Assembly (NCBI RefSeq): GCF_010093535.1
Contig: NW_022985198.1
Location: forward strand, 448,100 to 512,099
Source of the DNA: Lindgomyces ingoldianus
Taxonomy: Eukaryota > Ascomycota > Dothideomycetes > Pleosporales > Lindgomycetaceae
Reading direction: 5' to 3'
Length of the DNA: 64,000 nucleotides
The notes below the pieces were generated by a model, which was not told where the DNA came from, did not search any database, and saw only the letters and a list, made by a program, of their open reading frames with translations. Both the position numbers and the translations under genes were made by a program. Shown piece by piece: positions 23,901 to 33,799 of this stretch (positions within the stretch are counted from its first letter, which is position 1; every line of letters begins with the position of its first letter).

Positions 23901-26900
23901 GTAGACAAAAATGTAGAATAAATTAGTGTTATCTAAACCTAGAATAAAGGTTATATCCTAACTAAGTATAAGAATTACAAAGACATGTTTAAAACACTAG
24001 AAGACCTAAAAAAACTACTACTACATTAGCCTTAGAATTATGCTATTAACTTAATAAAAAATTACAACCTAAAAACACATAGGCTTTGTCTCTTAACTAG
24101 AGTATAGAAAAAAGCTTTGTAAGAATACATTAATAAGATGCTAGCATAAGGCTATATCTAAGAAAGCTACAGCCCTGTAGCTTTAGCAGTAGTTTTTATA
24201 AAAAAAAAAAAGAAAAGATCTAAGTTTATTAGAACTATAAGACCTTAAATAATAACATAGTCTAAGATTAGTTTTCTCTACTAATTATATAAAACATTAT
24301 AAACTAATTAAAAGGAACCTAGTACTTTATAAAATTTAATGTATAGAACAGATTTAACAAGATAAGGATATAAAAAGAAGATAAGTAGCTTACAGCATTT
24401 AGGACCCTATAAAGACTTTATAAGTTACTAGTAATGCTATTTAGCCTAATAAATGCCTTAGTAATATTTTAGTAAATTATTAACATAGCTCTTAACCTAT
24501 ACTTTAATGTCTTTACTTTAGTGTATCTAGATAATGTCCTTATCTATTTAAAAGACACCCTAGAAGACTATGTACAAAAGGTATAAAAAGTTTTAGAATA
24601 GCTAAGGAAGTATAGACTTTACTTGTAGCTCTTTAAATGCAAATTCTATGTTACTAAAATAAAATACTTAAAGTTTATAATTAACAGAGAAGAAATAAAG
24701 ATTAACTTAGCTAAAGTATAAAAAGTACTTAAATAGCTAGAACTTATAATAGTTAAGAAAGTAAAAGAATTCCTAGGACTATTAAGCTATGTTAGATAAA
24801 TAATTAAAAACTATTTAAAAATTACTATACTATTAACAAATGCTATAACTAAGGAACAAGTAATAGTAAAATTTGTCTAGACCCTAGAAATAAATAAAGC
24901 ATTTATAATGCTAAAACAGGCTATAACAGCTAAACTAGTACTACAGATATACAACCTACAGTTAGATACAAAGATCTACACAGACGCATTCCTTAAAGCT
25001 AGTAGGGCTGCGTTTTACTAAAAATAAGAAGACAGAAAATAGCACCTAGTTGCGTACTATTCTGCTAAGTTCTTAGGACCTAAAGCAGGTTATAGTATAC
25101 CTAACAAAGAGCTAAAAGCAATACTAAATGCTGTAAGGGTATAAGCTACAGAACTGCATAGAATAGTAAAGCTGTTCTATATTATAACTAACTATGTAAA
25201 CCTAGTTATGTTTTTAACAGTAAAAAAACTCTCTCTAATGCACATAAAATAAGCAATAGAACTTGCCTAGTTTAACTGCATTATTAAGCATGTTCTAGGA
25301 ATGTAAAACTAGTAAGCTAACACCCTTAGCTAAAGACTAGACTATTTTAATAAAGAAGAGAAAGAAACTAAGAAGTTTACACTTTTTAAGAAAACTAACA
25401 AAGGATAGATTTATAATAGGCCTTAACTTATAAAAGAATTCTATATGCTTACAGCTAGTAAGTAGGGATAGAAAAACTTAATTTAAAAATATTATAAATC
25501 TTTAATGTTTAAACACCTAGGAAATAGCACTCTTTAGAAAAAACTAAAAGCTGCTATACTACAACAAATACTAAAGGTTAAATAGTTATGCATAGAGGTA
25601 CTCTAAGAATATAACACTTGTAATAAAAATAATTTATAAAGGCATAAGGCCTATAGATACCTTTAATTAATTAAAGCACTAAAACTACTATAGATAATAA
25701 TTATAATAAACTTTATTACAGAATTACCCCTGTCTAAAGAACTAGGGACAGACAGGATGTGCAACATAATTAACGTACTTCATGGGCAAGTTGCTTACAC
25801 ACCTGAGTCGCTCACTTTTGCCAAGACCCCACCAAACCACCCTTCCTACACTAATGCATTCCCCACAACACTACTTAGACGCGCTAAAAGAACGTTAGAT
25901 ACAGCTTACGCTCTAAGCTTTTAAATAAGACATAAAACTCTTAAAGAAATGTGCTATAGCTATGTGCAGGGTCTTATAAAAGACAACAAATAACTATAGC
26001 GCTAGACAACCTTTACAAGCTAATTCTACAGCTAAATTACAGAGGCTAGGCAATAAAAAGGAGCAAGTAATTGTTAAGACTATACTTAAGCTATATGCGC
26101 AAGGAATTTCCCCTTAGATAGCATTTATAGCTAATATAGCTAATTCTTTACGCGCTGAGCGTAATCTAGGCCATGTTTGCATAAACTAGCCTAGTACATT
26201 TATAAAGCGTTATTTAGAGCTTAAAGTAAAGTTTTAAGCGCAAGTATAGTTAAGAGATATCTAGCTAATTATAAACCCTGTCTTGCTAAAGTTGTACGTG
26301 TTATTATCCTAGATGCTATACTTAGCTTTAATATTCTCCACAAGGCTAAACCTGCCCTAAATTACCCTAGAACTCTCGCAGAGGGCTCTCTTATAGTTAT
26401 ACTTACGCTTAAATGTTACTTTAAGCTCTAAATAACGCTTTACAAACGTACTAGGCTAGTTTATGCAAACATAGCCTAGATTACGCTTAGCGCGCAAAGA
26501 ATTAGCTATATTAGCCACAAATGCTATCTAAGGGGAAATTCCTCGCGCATATAGCTTAAGTATAGTCTTAATAATTACCTGCTCCTTTTTATTGCCTAGC
26601 CTTTATAATTTAGCTGTAGAATTAGCTTGTAAAGGTTGTCTAGCGCTGTAGTTATTTATTGTCTTTTACAAGACCTTACATATAGCTATAGCACATTTCT
26701 TTAAGAGTTTTATGTCTTATTTAAAAGCTTAGAGCGTAAGCTGTATCTAATGTTCTTTTAGCGCGTCTAAGTAGTGTTGTAGGGAATGCATTAGTGTAGG
26801 AAGGGTAGTTTAGTGGGGTCTTAGCAAAAGTAAGCAACTTAGGTGTGTGAGCAACTCGCCCATGAAGTACGTTATAGTAGCCTTAGATAAAACTACTAAA

Positions 26901-28400
26901 TACCTACACACCTAGCCCTTAAAAAAAATAATAATAGCTAAAGAATTTATTTATAAATTAAAACAAAATGTAATATTAGTATATAAATGCCCTAAAATTA
27001 TTATCTTTAACTAAGATAAACTGTTTACTAGCAGTTTCTAAAAAGTAGCAATGCAGCACCTTAGCATAGCGCACAAGCTATTAACAGCCTACCACCTACA
27101 GATAAATAGTTAGACTAAAAGAGCAAACGTAGAGGTAGAAAAATACTTAAGAAAGTACATCTTCTACACTTAGAATAATTAGGCAGAATAGCTCTTAATA
27201 GCACAACTAGCTATTAATAACATAGAGTTAGCCACAACAAAAAAGACACTATATAAGGCTAATTTTAGATATAATCCCTACTTTGCATTGCACAGAAATT
27301 AACCTATAGACCTACAAAAGTTAATAGATTAGCTAATAGACCTACGCTAGATACATAAAAAATTAGCTATAAAAGCTAGGTCTAGTAGAGAAATAATAGA
27401 GAAATACGTAAACAAGTTATAACAAATAGGACTAGAGATCTACCTAGAAGACTATGTGTATCTTAACATAAAAAACCTTAAAATACCTTAACTCTCTAGG
27501 AAGCTAGCAGAAAAAAAGATAAAACCTTATAAAGTCCTTTAAACCTAACAAAATAACTGCAAGCTTAAGCTTCTTCTGCATATAAAAATACACTTATAGT
27601 TTTACATCTCTAGATTAGAAAAAGCACCTAAGGAAGTCCCCTTATCTACTTAGGGATAAAAGGACAAAGAAATAGAATATAAAGTTAAGCGCATTATTAG
27701 TAATTAAAAAAATTAAAAAGAATTTCTAGTAAAATAGAAAAGGTAGCTTACTAGTAAAAATACATAAGAGCTAGCTAAGAATTTAAGAAACGCGTAGCTA
27801 AAAGTACAAAGGTACCTTTAGGCTTGTTTAAAAGAAACTAGCTAGGCAACAAAGCACTTATCTTAAAAGGAAAGACTACGTTATTACTAGATAGCAGCAG
27901 CCTTTAGAAATAAGTCTTAGCTAATAATAGTTAAGGAGGGGAATAGCCCTTTACTTTAGCCTTAAGAGCTTCTATCTTGTCTAAGGAGGATAGGTCCCCC
28001 TCTAAATATTTTACATAACAAGCCTCTAGCAGATCTAATAACCTTTAGATATAATCTTATCTAAAACGCTCTCTATCTATTGCCCTTAGCATCTTCTTTT
28101 GTAAGCAGAGCTGTTCCTAGTCCTGCGCCTACTGCTTCTCTAGTAGGAGGCGCTTACAGGCTAGCTGCTTCTCTAGTAGGACACACTTACAAGCCTTTGC
28201 AGCAGAGGCTTTCTAAAGTAGTGTCTCTCTCTCTTTCTCTAGGCAATCCTACGTAGCATTAGAAATAAAGGTGTTATATTTACTATGCTTTTATACACAT
28301 TTAACGCACTTATCTAAGGATAAAGTTAACACATAAAATAACCTAAAAGATTAGCAAGCGCTGCAGGGCCTTATCTTTATCTAATAAAAAGGATTAAAAT
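20990..28400 (+). pseudogene. Gypsy-3 gag-pol relic
   Basis: Plus-strand translation shows a gag zinc knuckle at 22053-22094 in which Cys and His read Tyr (C-x2-Y-x4-Y-x4-Y). The protease motif DSR at 23409-23417 stands for DSG. The RT motif YLDN lies at 24524-24535, followed by an RNase H with YTDAFLKAS at about 24970. The integrase core is split: GTDRMCN is at 25745-25768 and VVDKTTKY resumes after the inserted foldback element, with YHLQINSQTKRAN at about 27090-27130. A chromodomain (FLVK core) follows at about 27650-27790. The tail to 28570 carries no known domain. Stops are abundant, mostly TAG or TAA at Gln and Trp positions. Confidence 0.88.
25773..26872. mobile_element. Palindromic (foldback) pogo derivative, copy 2
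   Basis: 1,100 bp between TA duplications (25771-25772 and 26873-26874), inserted in the Gypsy-3 integrase. Structure and central junction are those of 15631-16730, but with far fewer RIP changes. The two arms are near-identical inverted copies of the pogo 5' end, so the single strand could form a long hairpin. The lower mutation load suggests a later insertion than copy 1. Confidence 0.88.
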
Positions 28401-28573
28401 AAAGGGCAACATAAGGATAATAAGATAAACAGGACTAATAAGCTATTTAGTATAAAAAGGATAAATGTTAGAAACGCTTTCTAGTAAGAAGGCACTTACT
28501 TTATAAATAAACTTGTACTAACACAGTTGTGTGAGCAGAGCGGCAAGGACGCTGCTAGGGAGAGGGGGCAGCG

Positions 28574-29178
28574 TGTTACAGTCTACAGTTAGACTAGCGT
28601 AACCCCACTAGCAGTGCTCCATAATCTAGCTAGATTAGGACAGGGCTTGCTTACAAACTAGTTAAAGGACGTAGAGGCAGCACAGATACTAAGAGACATA
28701 GAAGAGTGCATTGTCTAATAGGAAGGCAGGCCGCAAATTTAGGGAGTTTAAAGGAGCCTAAGGGAGCCTGCAGGAGCCTCCTTAGTAAACTCTTATAAAC
28801 TCCTGCTAGCTCCCCTTAGCATCCCTAGCACATGTATATAGTTCCTACATTAAACAACCTTTAGAAGGTGTGTTTAACATTTAGTTTATTCTTTACATAA
28901 ACTAAGTAGTATTTAGCTTTCTAAAGAGCTATAATACTATTTATATATCTTGCACTATATATACCTCTAACTCTGTCCTACAAGGACTGTTTAACCCCAG
29001 CCTCCCTACTGCCGCATATAGGGCAAACTATAATCTAGTCACTCTACCCTTCTCCATTAGCCTAATAGCCTGTACGTAGGACTGTACACCCTACCGGATT
29101 AGCCTCTACCACCTGTCCTACTTTCCCCCTAGGAATATTAAAAGACCCGAGTGCTTCCCCGAAGCAAGGATTGTAACA
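28574..29178 (+). repeat. 3' LTR of Gypsy-3
   Basis: 605 bp, same length as the 5' LTR. The first part is RIPed (tgttacagtctacagttag against tgttacggtctacggttgg), while the outer end is clean (gacccgagtgcttccccg). This is the mirror image of the 5' LTR. Confidence 0.93.
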
Positions 29179-29183
29179 ACTAC

Positions 29184-29611
29184 ATAAAAAAAAAAAAAAG
29201 AAATAAGAAGTAAAATAATAATAATAATAATTTATATTAAGCAGATTATATTATTACTTAATAGTGTTTTAAACCTTATTATAGCTGCATTATTATACTG
29301 CTAGGCTAAGTAAACACTTTTTTTATTTTTTATTTTCTTTATGTATTTTGTTATTAGGAGTACTTTAATTATTATAAAATAAGTTAAGAAGGTTATTAGA
29401 TTTGTATTTTATTAGGTTTATATAGCGTCTGTAGGGCATTAGCATAAGATTCCCCTTTTTAACATCTCTTTATAGGTGGGGTGGATGACCTTAGGACGTC
29501 ACTGCAAACAGGCTTTAGTAGGGAATAAGTCTAGCCTAGCTCTAACTATTAAATATACAGAATTTAATATAATAATCTCTTCTTTAATTAAACGTGTTTA
29601 AAACTGCTTTA
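29184..29611. other. Unassigned AT-rich DNA with A-tract
   Basis: Begins with a run of A and a TAA microsatellite, then RIPed sequence. A small cleaner patch lies near 29445-29510 (ggtggggtggatgacc). No ORF, LTR pair or motif is recognised. Confidence 0.4.
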
Positions 29612-29721
29612 TAACTAGTCTAGGACTAATTTATAGTTAGTCTAGAACTGGTTTACAGCTAGTCTAGGACTGGTTCACAGTTAGTCTAGAACTAGTTTAC
29701 AGCTAGTCTAGGACTGGTTTA
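29612..29721. repeat. 22-bp tandem array, left part
   Basis: Five tandem units near the consensus ctagtctaggactggttcac plus ag. Each unit contains the near-palindrome ctagtctaggactag. The array was split by TRIM-A1 and continues at 31205-31376 and 44237-44265. Confidence 0.85.
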
Positions 29722-30001
29722 TGTAACGATCCTCATGAATCGTTCCATCTCGGATGGCCCGGAAGGCCCCCGTATCGGCCCCGACCTCGACCTGGCCCCG
29801 ACCCCTGCTGTTACCCCTATTCCCTCATGTATTTAGTCGCACCTCGCCCCTGTAGCTAGCTCAGTAGTTTTCTGATATCCTACATACAAGGCCTATAGGT
29901 GTTATTAGTATTCCTAGGTCTCTAAGTCCCCACGCACTCCTATATGCCTCTAAGTGGATTTATACTGCATTTAGACCTATTGTCTTGCCTGCGCTGTTAC
30001 A
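29722..30001 (+). repeat. 5' LTR of TRIM-A1
   Basis: 280 bp, TGTAACG to GTTACA. The outer (left) end is clean and the inner (right) end is RIPed. Confidence 0.92.
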
Positions 30002-30488
30002 TTATATTAGAAAACTTGCTTTTACTAGTAACAGCCTTATAATAATATTGCATTAATTGTTTGTTTAACTATGTCTAAGCCTAAGACGCGTCTAATTTAG
30101 TTTAGGTTGCAATCTTTTACACTGTTACATTAAATTACTTAGTCTATAGACTAGATCCTATTAACCTCTAGTTAACTAAAGCCTTTAGGTTTAGAACTTT
30201 CTATCCCCTGTAATTAGAATTGCCTTTAGAAAAGTTGCATAGAGGCGCTAAGGTAGAAACTTAAAGACTACTAATAACTTATTAGAATTAGAGGCAACTG
30301 CTAATGTCTAACTAACTACTCTCTAACTTTAGAGTTAAAGCACGCTTTAGGCAAGGCAAGCCCTTAGAGTTAATAAACAATCTATGTTAACAGCTAAACC
30401 TGCTTTAGCAGGACCTAAAGCTAGCCCCACCTGATTCAGACTTAAGCCACAGCAACATGTCCTAATAGACCTTAATTAACTACTAAAT

Positions 30489-30615
30489 CACCCCTAATAA
30501 TGCCTTAAATTATCCCTGCTATGTTAATAGCAGGGGACCTTTTAGGCACCCCTAATAATGCCTTAAATTATCCCTACTACTTTAATAGCAAGAGACCTTT
30601 AAGGCACCCCTAATA
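30489..30615 (+). repeat. 58-bp tandem repeat in TRIM-A1 interior
   Basis: Units start at 30489, 30547 and 30605 (cacccctaataatgcc). There are two full units and the start of a third. TRIM-A2 has one unit fewer (about 46020-46100). Confidence 0.8.
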
Positions 30616-30919
30616 ATACCTAAATGTTACCTTACTAAACGCACGCTAAAGATTAATAACTGCACAGATAGCAAGGAACAATTAGTAAGCCTTAATTATT
30701 AACAGGCTGCGCATCTATACAGATCACTATTAGAGCAGGCACACACGCATGGCGTTTAGTTTAGAGGACACTGCTAGCAGTGCGGAGGAATAATTTAGAG
30801 CAAGGACACCTAGCTGAATTAGACTAGTTTTAGTTCAAGGAGGCAGAGGACATAACAGCAATACTTTGTACTATAATTACTACTAATAGGGACTATCAGT
30901 CTACAGAGGGGGGGGGTAG

Positions 30920-31199
30920 TGTAACAATCCTTATGAATTGTTCCATCTCAGATGGCCCAGAAGGCCCCTGTATCAGCCCCGACCTCAACCTGGCCCCGAC
31001 CCCTGCTGTTACCCCTATTCCCTCATGTATTTAGTCGCACCTCGCCCCTGTAGCTAGCTCGGTAGTTTTCTAATATCCTACGTACAAGGCCTATAGGTGT
31101 CATTGGTATTCCCAGGTCTCTGAGTCCCCACGCACTCCCATATGCCTCTGAGTGGATTCATACCGCATTCGGACCCATTGTCTTGCCTGCGCCGTTACA
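30920..31199 (+). repeat. 3' LTR of TRIM-A1
   Basis: 280 bp. The inner (left) end is RIPed (tgtaacaatccttatg) and the outer (right) end is clean (gcctgcgccgttaca). Confidence 0.92.
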
Positions 31200-31204
31200 G
31201 TTTA

Positions 31205-31376
31205 CAGCTAGTGTAGGATTAGTTTAAAACTAGTTCATATATAGTCTAGGACTAGTTCATAACTAGTCTAGGACTAGTTTACAGCTAGTGTAGGATTAGT
31301 TTAAAACTAGTTCATATATAGTCTAGGACTGGTTCATAACTAGTCTAGGACTGGTTCACAGCTAGTTTAGGACTGG
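31205..31376. repeat. 22-bp tandem array, middle part
   Basis: Continuation of the array at 29612, with about eight units and some internal higher-order duplication (two near-identical blocks of about 66 bp). It ends at the Copia-1 target duplication actgg. Confidence 0.85.
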
Positions 31377-31490
31377 TGTCAGATTGAAGCACTGTTTCTG
31401 GGCTTCCTGAGATGAATGATGGGTTTGGATGTGATGTATGGGATGATTGTTGATTGTGTTGATTTATCGATCCTTTTTCTGCTCTACTCG
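31377..31490 (-). repeat. Copia-1 3' LTR, outer fragment
   Basis: 114 bp starting TGTCAGAT, matching the first part of 44822-45161 and 20001-20312. It is clean of RIP and breaks off at ctctactcg, where Gypsy-2B begins. Confidence 0.9.
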
Positions 31491-31691
31491 TGTAAAGATG
31501 GGATGGTAAGTAGCACGGATAGCACTGAGAGCAAGCTTTCGGAGAAAGATAGGAGTGTATTGTAAGAGAGACGAATCGCTGCCAAGCTTCGCTTGTCAGG
31601 ATTCATGCTTATATACAAAGCACAGGTCATACGACCTCCAAACAGGTCAGGTGAGGCCATACTGGCCTGTTCTGGGACATCCGGCCTTACA
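31491..31691 (-). repeat. 3' LTR of Gypsy-2B
   Basis: 201 bp reading TGTAAGGCCGG to TCTTTACA on the minus strand. A TATA-like box is present and a G-run polypurine tract lies at 31692-31705. It is almost identical to 9047-9248. Confidence 0.9.
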
Positions 31692-31933
31692 TTATCCCCC
31701 CTCATAGTAGTCCTACAACTTAGAGGATAGAACAGATAACAATAGGCCTAAGTGGCATAAGAAAGTGTCACATAATGCCCTAAAGACTTGCTCCTGCCTA
31801 TTTTAGTTAATTCCATGCAAGTTCATTTAAAAATGACCTAGAGTCATTAGGTGAAGGTGAAGTAAAAGTACAGAGTAAAAGTGAAGGTAAAATAGCGGTA
31901 TATCTCACGCTGATGGAGTAGCGGTCAGGACGG

Positions 31934-31941
31934 TATATATA
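31934..31941 (+). promoter_or_regulatory. TATA box for the antisense ORF
   Basis: TATATATA about 360 bp upstream of the ATG at 32298, on the strand opposite to pol, in the region between 3' LTR and ORF. A consensus 5' splice site (aag-GTGAGT at 32027) follows, suggesting a transcript with a leader intron. Inferred from sequence only. Confidence 0.4.
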
Positions 31942-32297
31942 GGGTCCAACTGTCCTAGAAATCCATCTCCTTTACACCTCTGCCCTCTCCACAGCTTAGA
32001 ATTTAGAAGATTCTAAACTTTTTAAGGTGAGTACATTCTAAGCCACTCTGGCGCAATCTAGCGCGAAGGGGTGCTAACGAGCTTCAATAGTCCCATCCTA
32101 CCCCGCTCGCGCCCGCCCGTCGCCTAATCCGCTCTTAGCTCCTTCCCTTGTGCTTAACTTCACTTAACAACCCTAAAATAGACCTCTGCAGCCTACTCTG
32201 TTGCAATCTAGCTATAGTTTCCCTTAAGGAAGATTAATTAGCCTCTGCTAACGTAAACTCGCGCTCTAACAACCCTTACGTCTAATGCGTTAACAAA

Positions 32298-33205
32298 ATG
32301 TCCCGCGAGGGCATTATAGACAAGAGTGGTGGCTGTTATATGCTTATAGACAACAAGTTGCGTTGTGGCATAAAGGAAGAGGGAATTAAGTACACTAAGT
32401 GTGCTTATTGCCTTAAATCTAGTAAGAAGTGCTTTAAGGTGCGTATTCTGGCTCCTTCTGGCGTATTTACGCGCAGTCTGTCCACGCTGACCCTAGATAG
32501 CTCCCTGTCACCTTTAAACCTAAATGACAGGCTCTTAAGAACGCCGTGCTTAACGTTTTGGCCCCTGTTAATCTACTTAACCCTGCTTAGTTAGCGCAGG
32601 CTAACGCGACAGTTATGTCGCAGGCAAACACTATTATTTAGTTCCTTTAGGCGTAAGTCTTCCTGTTGCAGCATAATCTAGCTTAATTAGCCCTGTTCTG
32701 GCTCTTAATAGTTCACAGCAAAAACAAAATCCTGTATGACGACCATCTGTACGCGCACAGTGGCGTCATGGGCAAAATTGCTGAGACTGGAGTTGTTTTT
32801 AAGAAGCGCGCCCGCTCCAAAGCTAATATTGCTAAGAAAGAGGAGAAAAAGCGCAAGGCGCTTAAGAAGAACTCTAATAAGGACAAAGCCGCAATAACTC
32901 TATCTAAGAAGGTAGGTGTGTGCTATTCTTGACTATTCTAGCGCTAACTAGCACAATAGAAGAAATATAGTGTTAAAGGTGTCTGTGTTACTAAAGCTAA
33001 GCAATGTTGTCGCGTTAATGCTGCTAAAGCTGCTAATGCAATCCGCCGCGTCTCTAAAGAGCACAATAAGGCTAACAATATTAGGAACAAGGCTAGTTAG
33101 GATTGAACCTTAGCTAAAAAGAGGTGGCTAACTAGGTACAATAAGAAACATCCTAATAGTTGTTCTGCTGTCGCAAATTCACCCACAGAGGACCTTAATG
33201 TCTAA
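32298..33205 (+). pseudogene. Antisense, probably spliced, Cys-rich/Lys-rich ORF of Gypsy-2
   Basis: It lies on the strand opposite to pol. Exon 1 starts MSREGIIDKSGGCYMLIDNK and carries a C-x2-C-x6-C motif (CAYC...KKC). A likely intron runs from AAG-GTGCGT at 32439 to GACAG at 32530, after which the frame continues ALKNAVLNVLAPVNLL. A second likely intron, 32912-32959, has AAG-GTAGGT, a branch site GCTAAC at 32943 and a terminal TAG; both introns are phase 0. Exon 2 ends in a Lys/Ala-rich segment (KKEEKKRKALKK) and exon 3 continues basic. Stops inside exons 2 and 3 are TAG or TAA for Gln and one TGA for Arg, so this copy is probably dead. The same ORF is at 8121-7220 in Gypsy-2A. I do not know its function; the Cys pattern suggests DNA or RNA binding. 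Confidence 0.65.
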
Positions 33206-33799
33206 TCTAGGGCCCCGATGGCACAATCTGGTGTGATCTGGCGCATCCCATGGTGAAAATGGTCAAGAATGCATAGTACAGTGTGGTTTTAGGTTCTTTG
33301 GCTTAAGCTTCTTTCTTCTTTCCTTAATAGGGTTAAATACCCTTGCATTGTGTCCCTTAGACTTAAAGTGCAACTGTCTTAGTAGTAATGGATTAATCTG
33401 CCTCTAGCTTGCTTGCTTTGCGGCTCTTTTGTCCTAAAAATCCTGGAAAGTCCTGCTAGACTCAAACTCTGCCTTTTTCTCGCTGGTATGGGTTGTTCTA
33501 GGCCAGAATGTTTGTTTCTTCCACACAATAGATTTCCCTAGGTTAAAATAACCCTCTTCTTAACTCTAGCGAGCTATTCTATGCTAGAACAGCCTCACTT
33601 AGTCTAACTAAGGAATCTTGGGTCTAAATAGGCTATGTTGTCTTCCTATTCCTATAGCGCTATTAAACACCTCTTGTTAAAAAAACCTTAAGCAAGAAAA
33701 AAACAAGGTAAAGGTAGCTATACTTAATCTGTTAAGTTACTTCCCCTCTTCTAAGAAGTTTAACCTAAACTGGCATAATTTAATCTTTTGCCATGTATT
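33206..33799. other. Gypsy-2B segment between antisense ORF and chromodomain
   Basis: Part of the element, since it is also present at about 6620-7219 in Gypsy-2A. No open frame or known motif on either strand. It may hold the 3' ends of the two converging transcripts. Confidence 0.55.

Larger units (their letters stand above)
20323..29178 (+). mobile_element. Gypsy-3 complete LTR retrotransposon (chromovirus)
   Basis: 8,856 bp with 605-bp LTRs (20323-20927 and 28574-29178) and the exact duplication actac (20318-20322 and 29179-29183). A G-rich polypurine tract precedes the 3' LTR. Internal order is gag, protease, RT, RNase H, integrase, chromodomain. A 1.1-kb foldback element sits in the integrase. 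The interior is fully RIPed while the outer LTR ends are nearly clean. Confidence 0.93.
29722..31199 (+). mobile_element. TRIM-A1: small non-autonomous LTR element
   Basis: Two 280-bp LTRs (29722-30001 and 30920-31199) flank a 918-bp interior with no coding capacity. The duplication gttta is exact (29717-29721 and 31200-31204). A G-rich polypurine tract (30905-30917) precedes the 3' LTR, fixing the orientation. A second copy lies at 44790-46593 and a solo LTR at 8477. It must be mobilised by proteins of another retrotransposon; which one is not apparent. Confidence 0.92.

Noticed and set aside
29612..31376. CRISPR-like array
   Set aside because: The 22-bp units are contiguous without spacers, and the genome is fungal.
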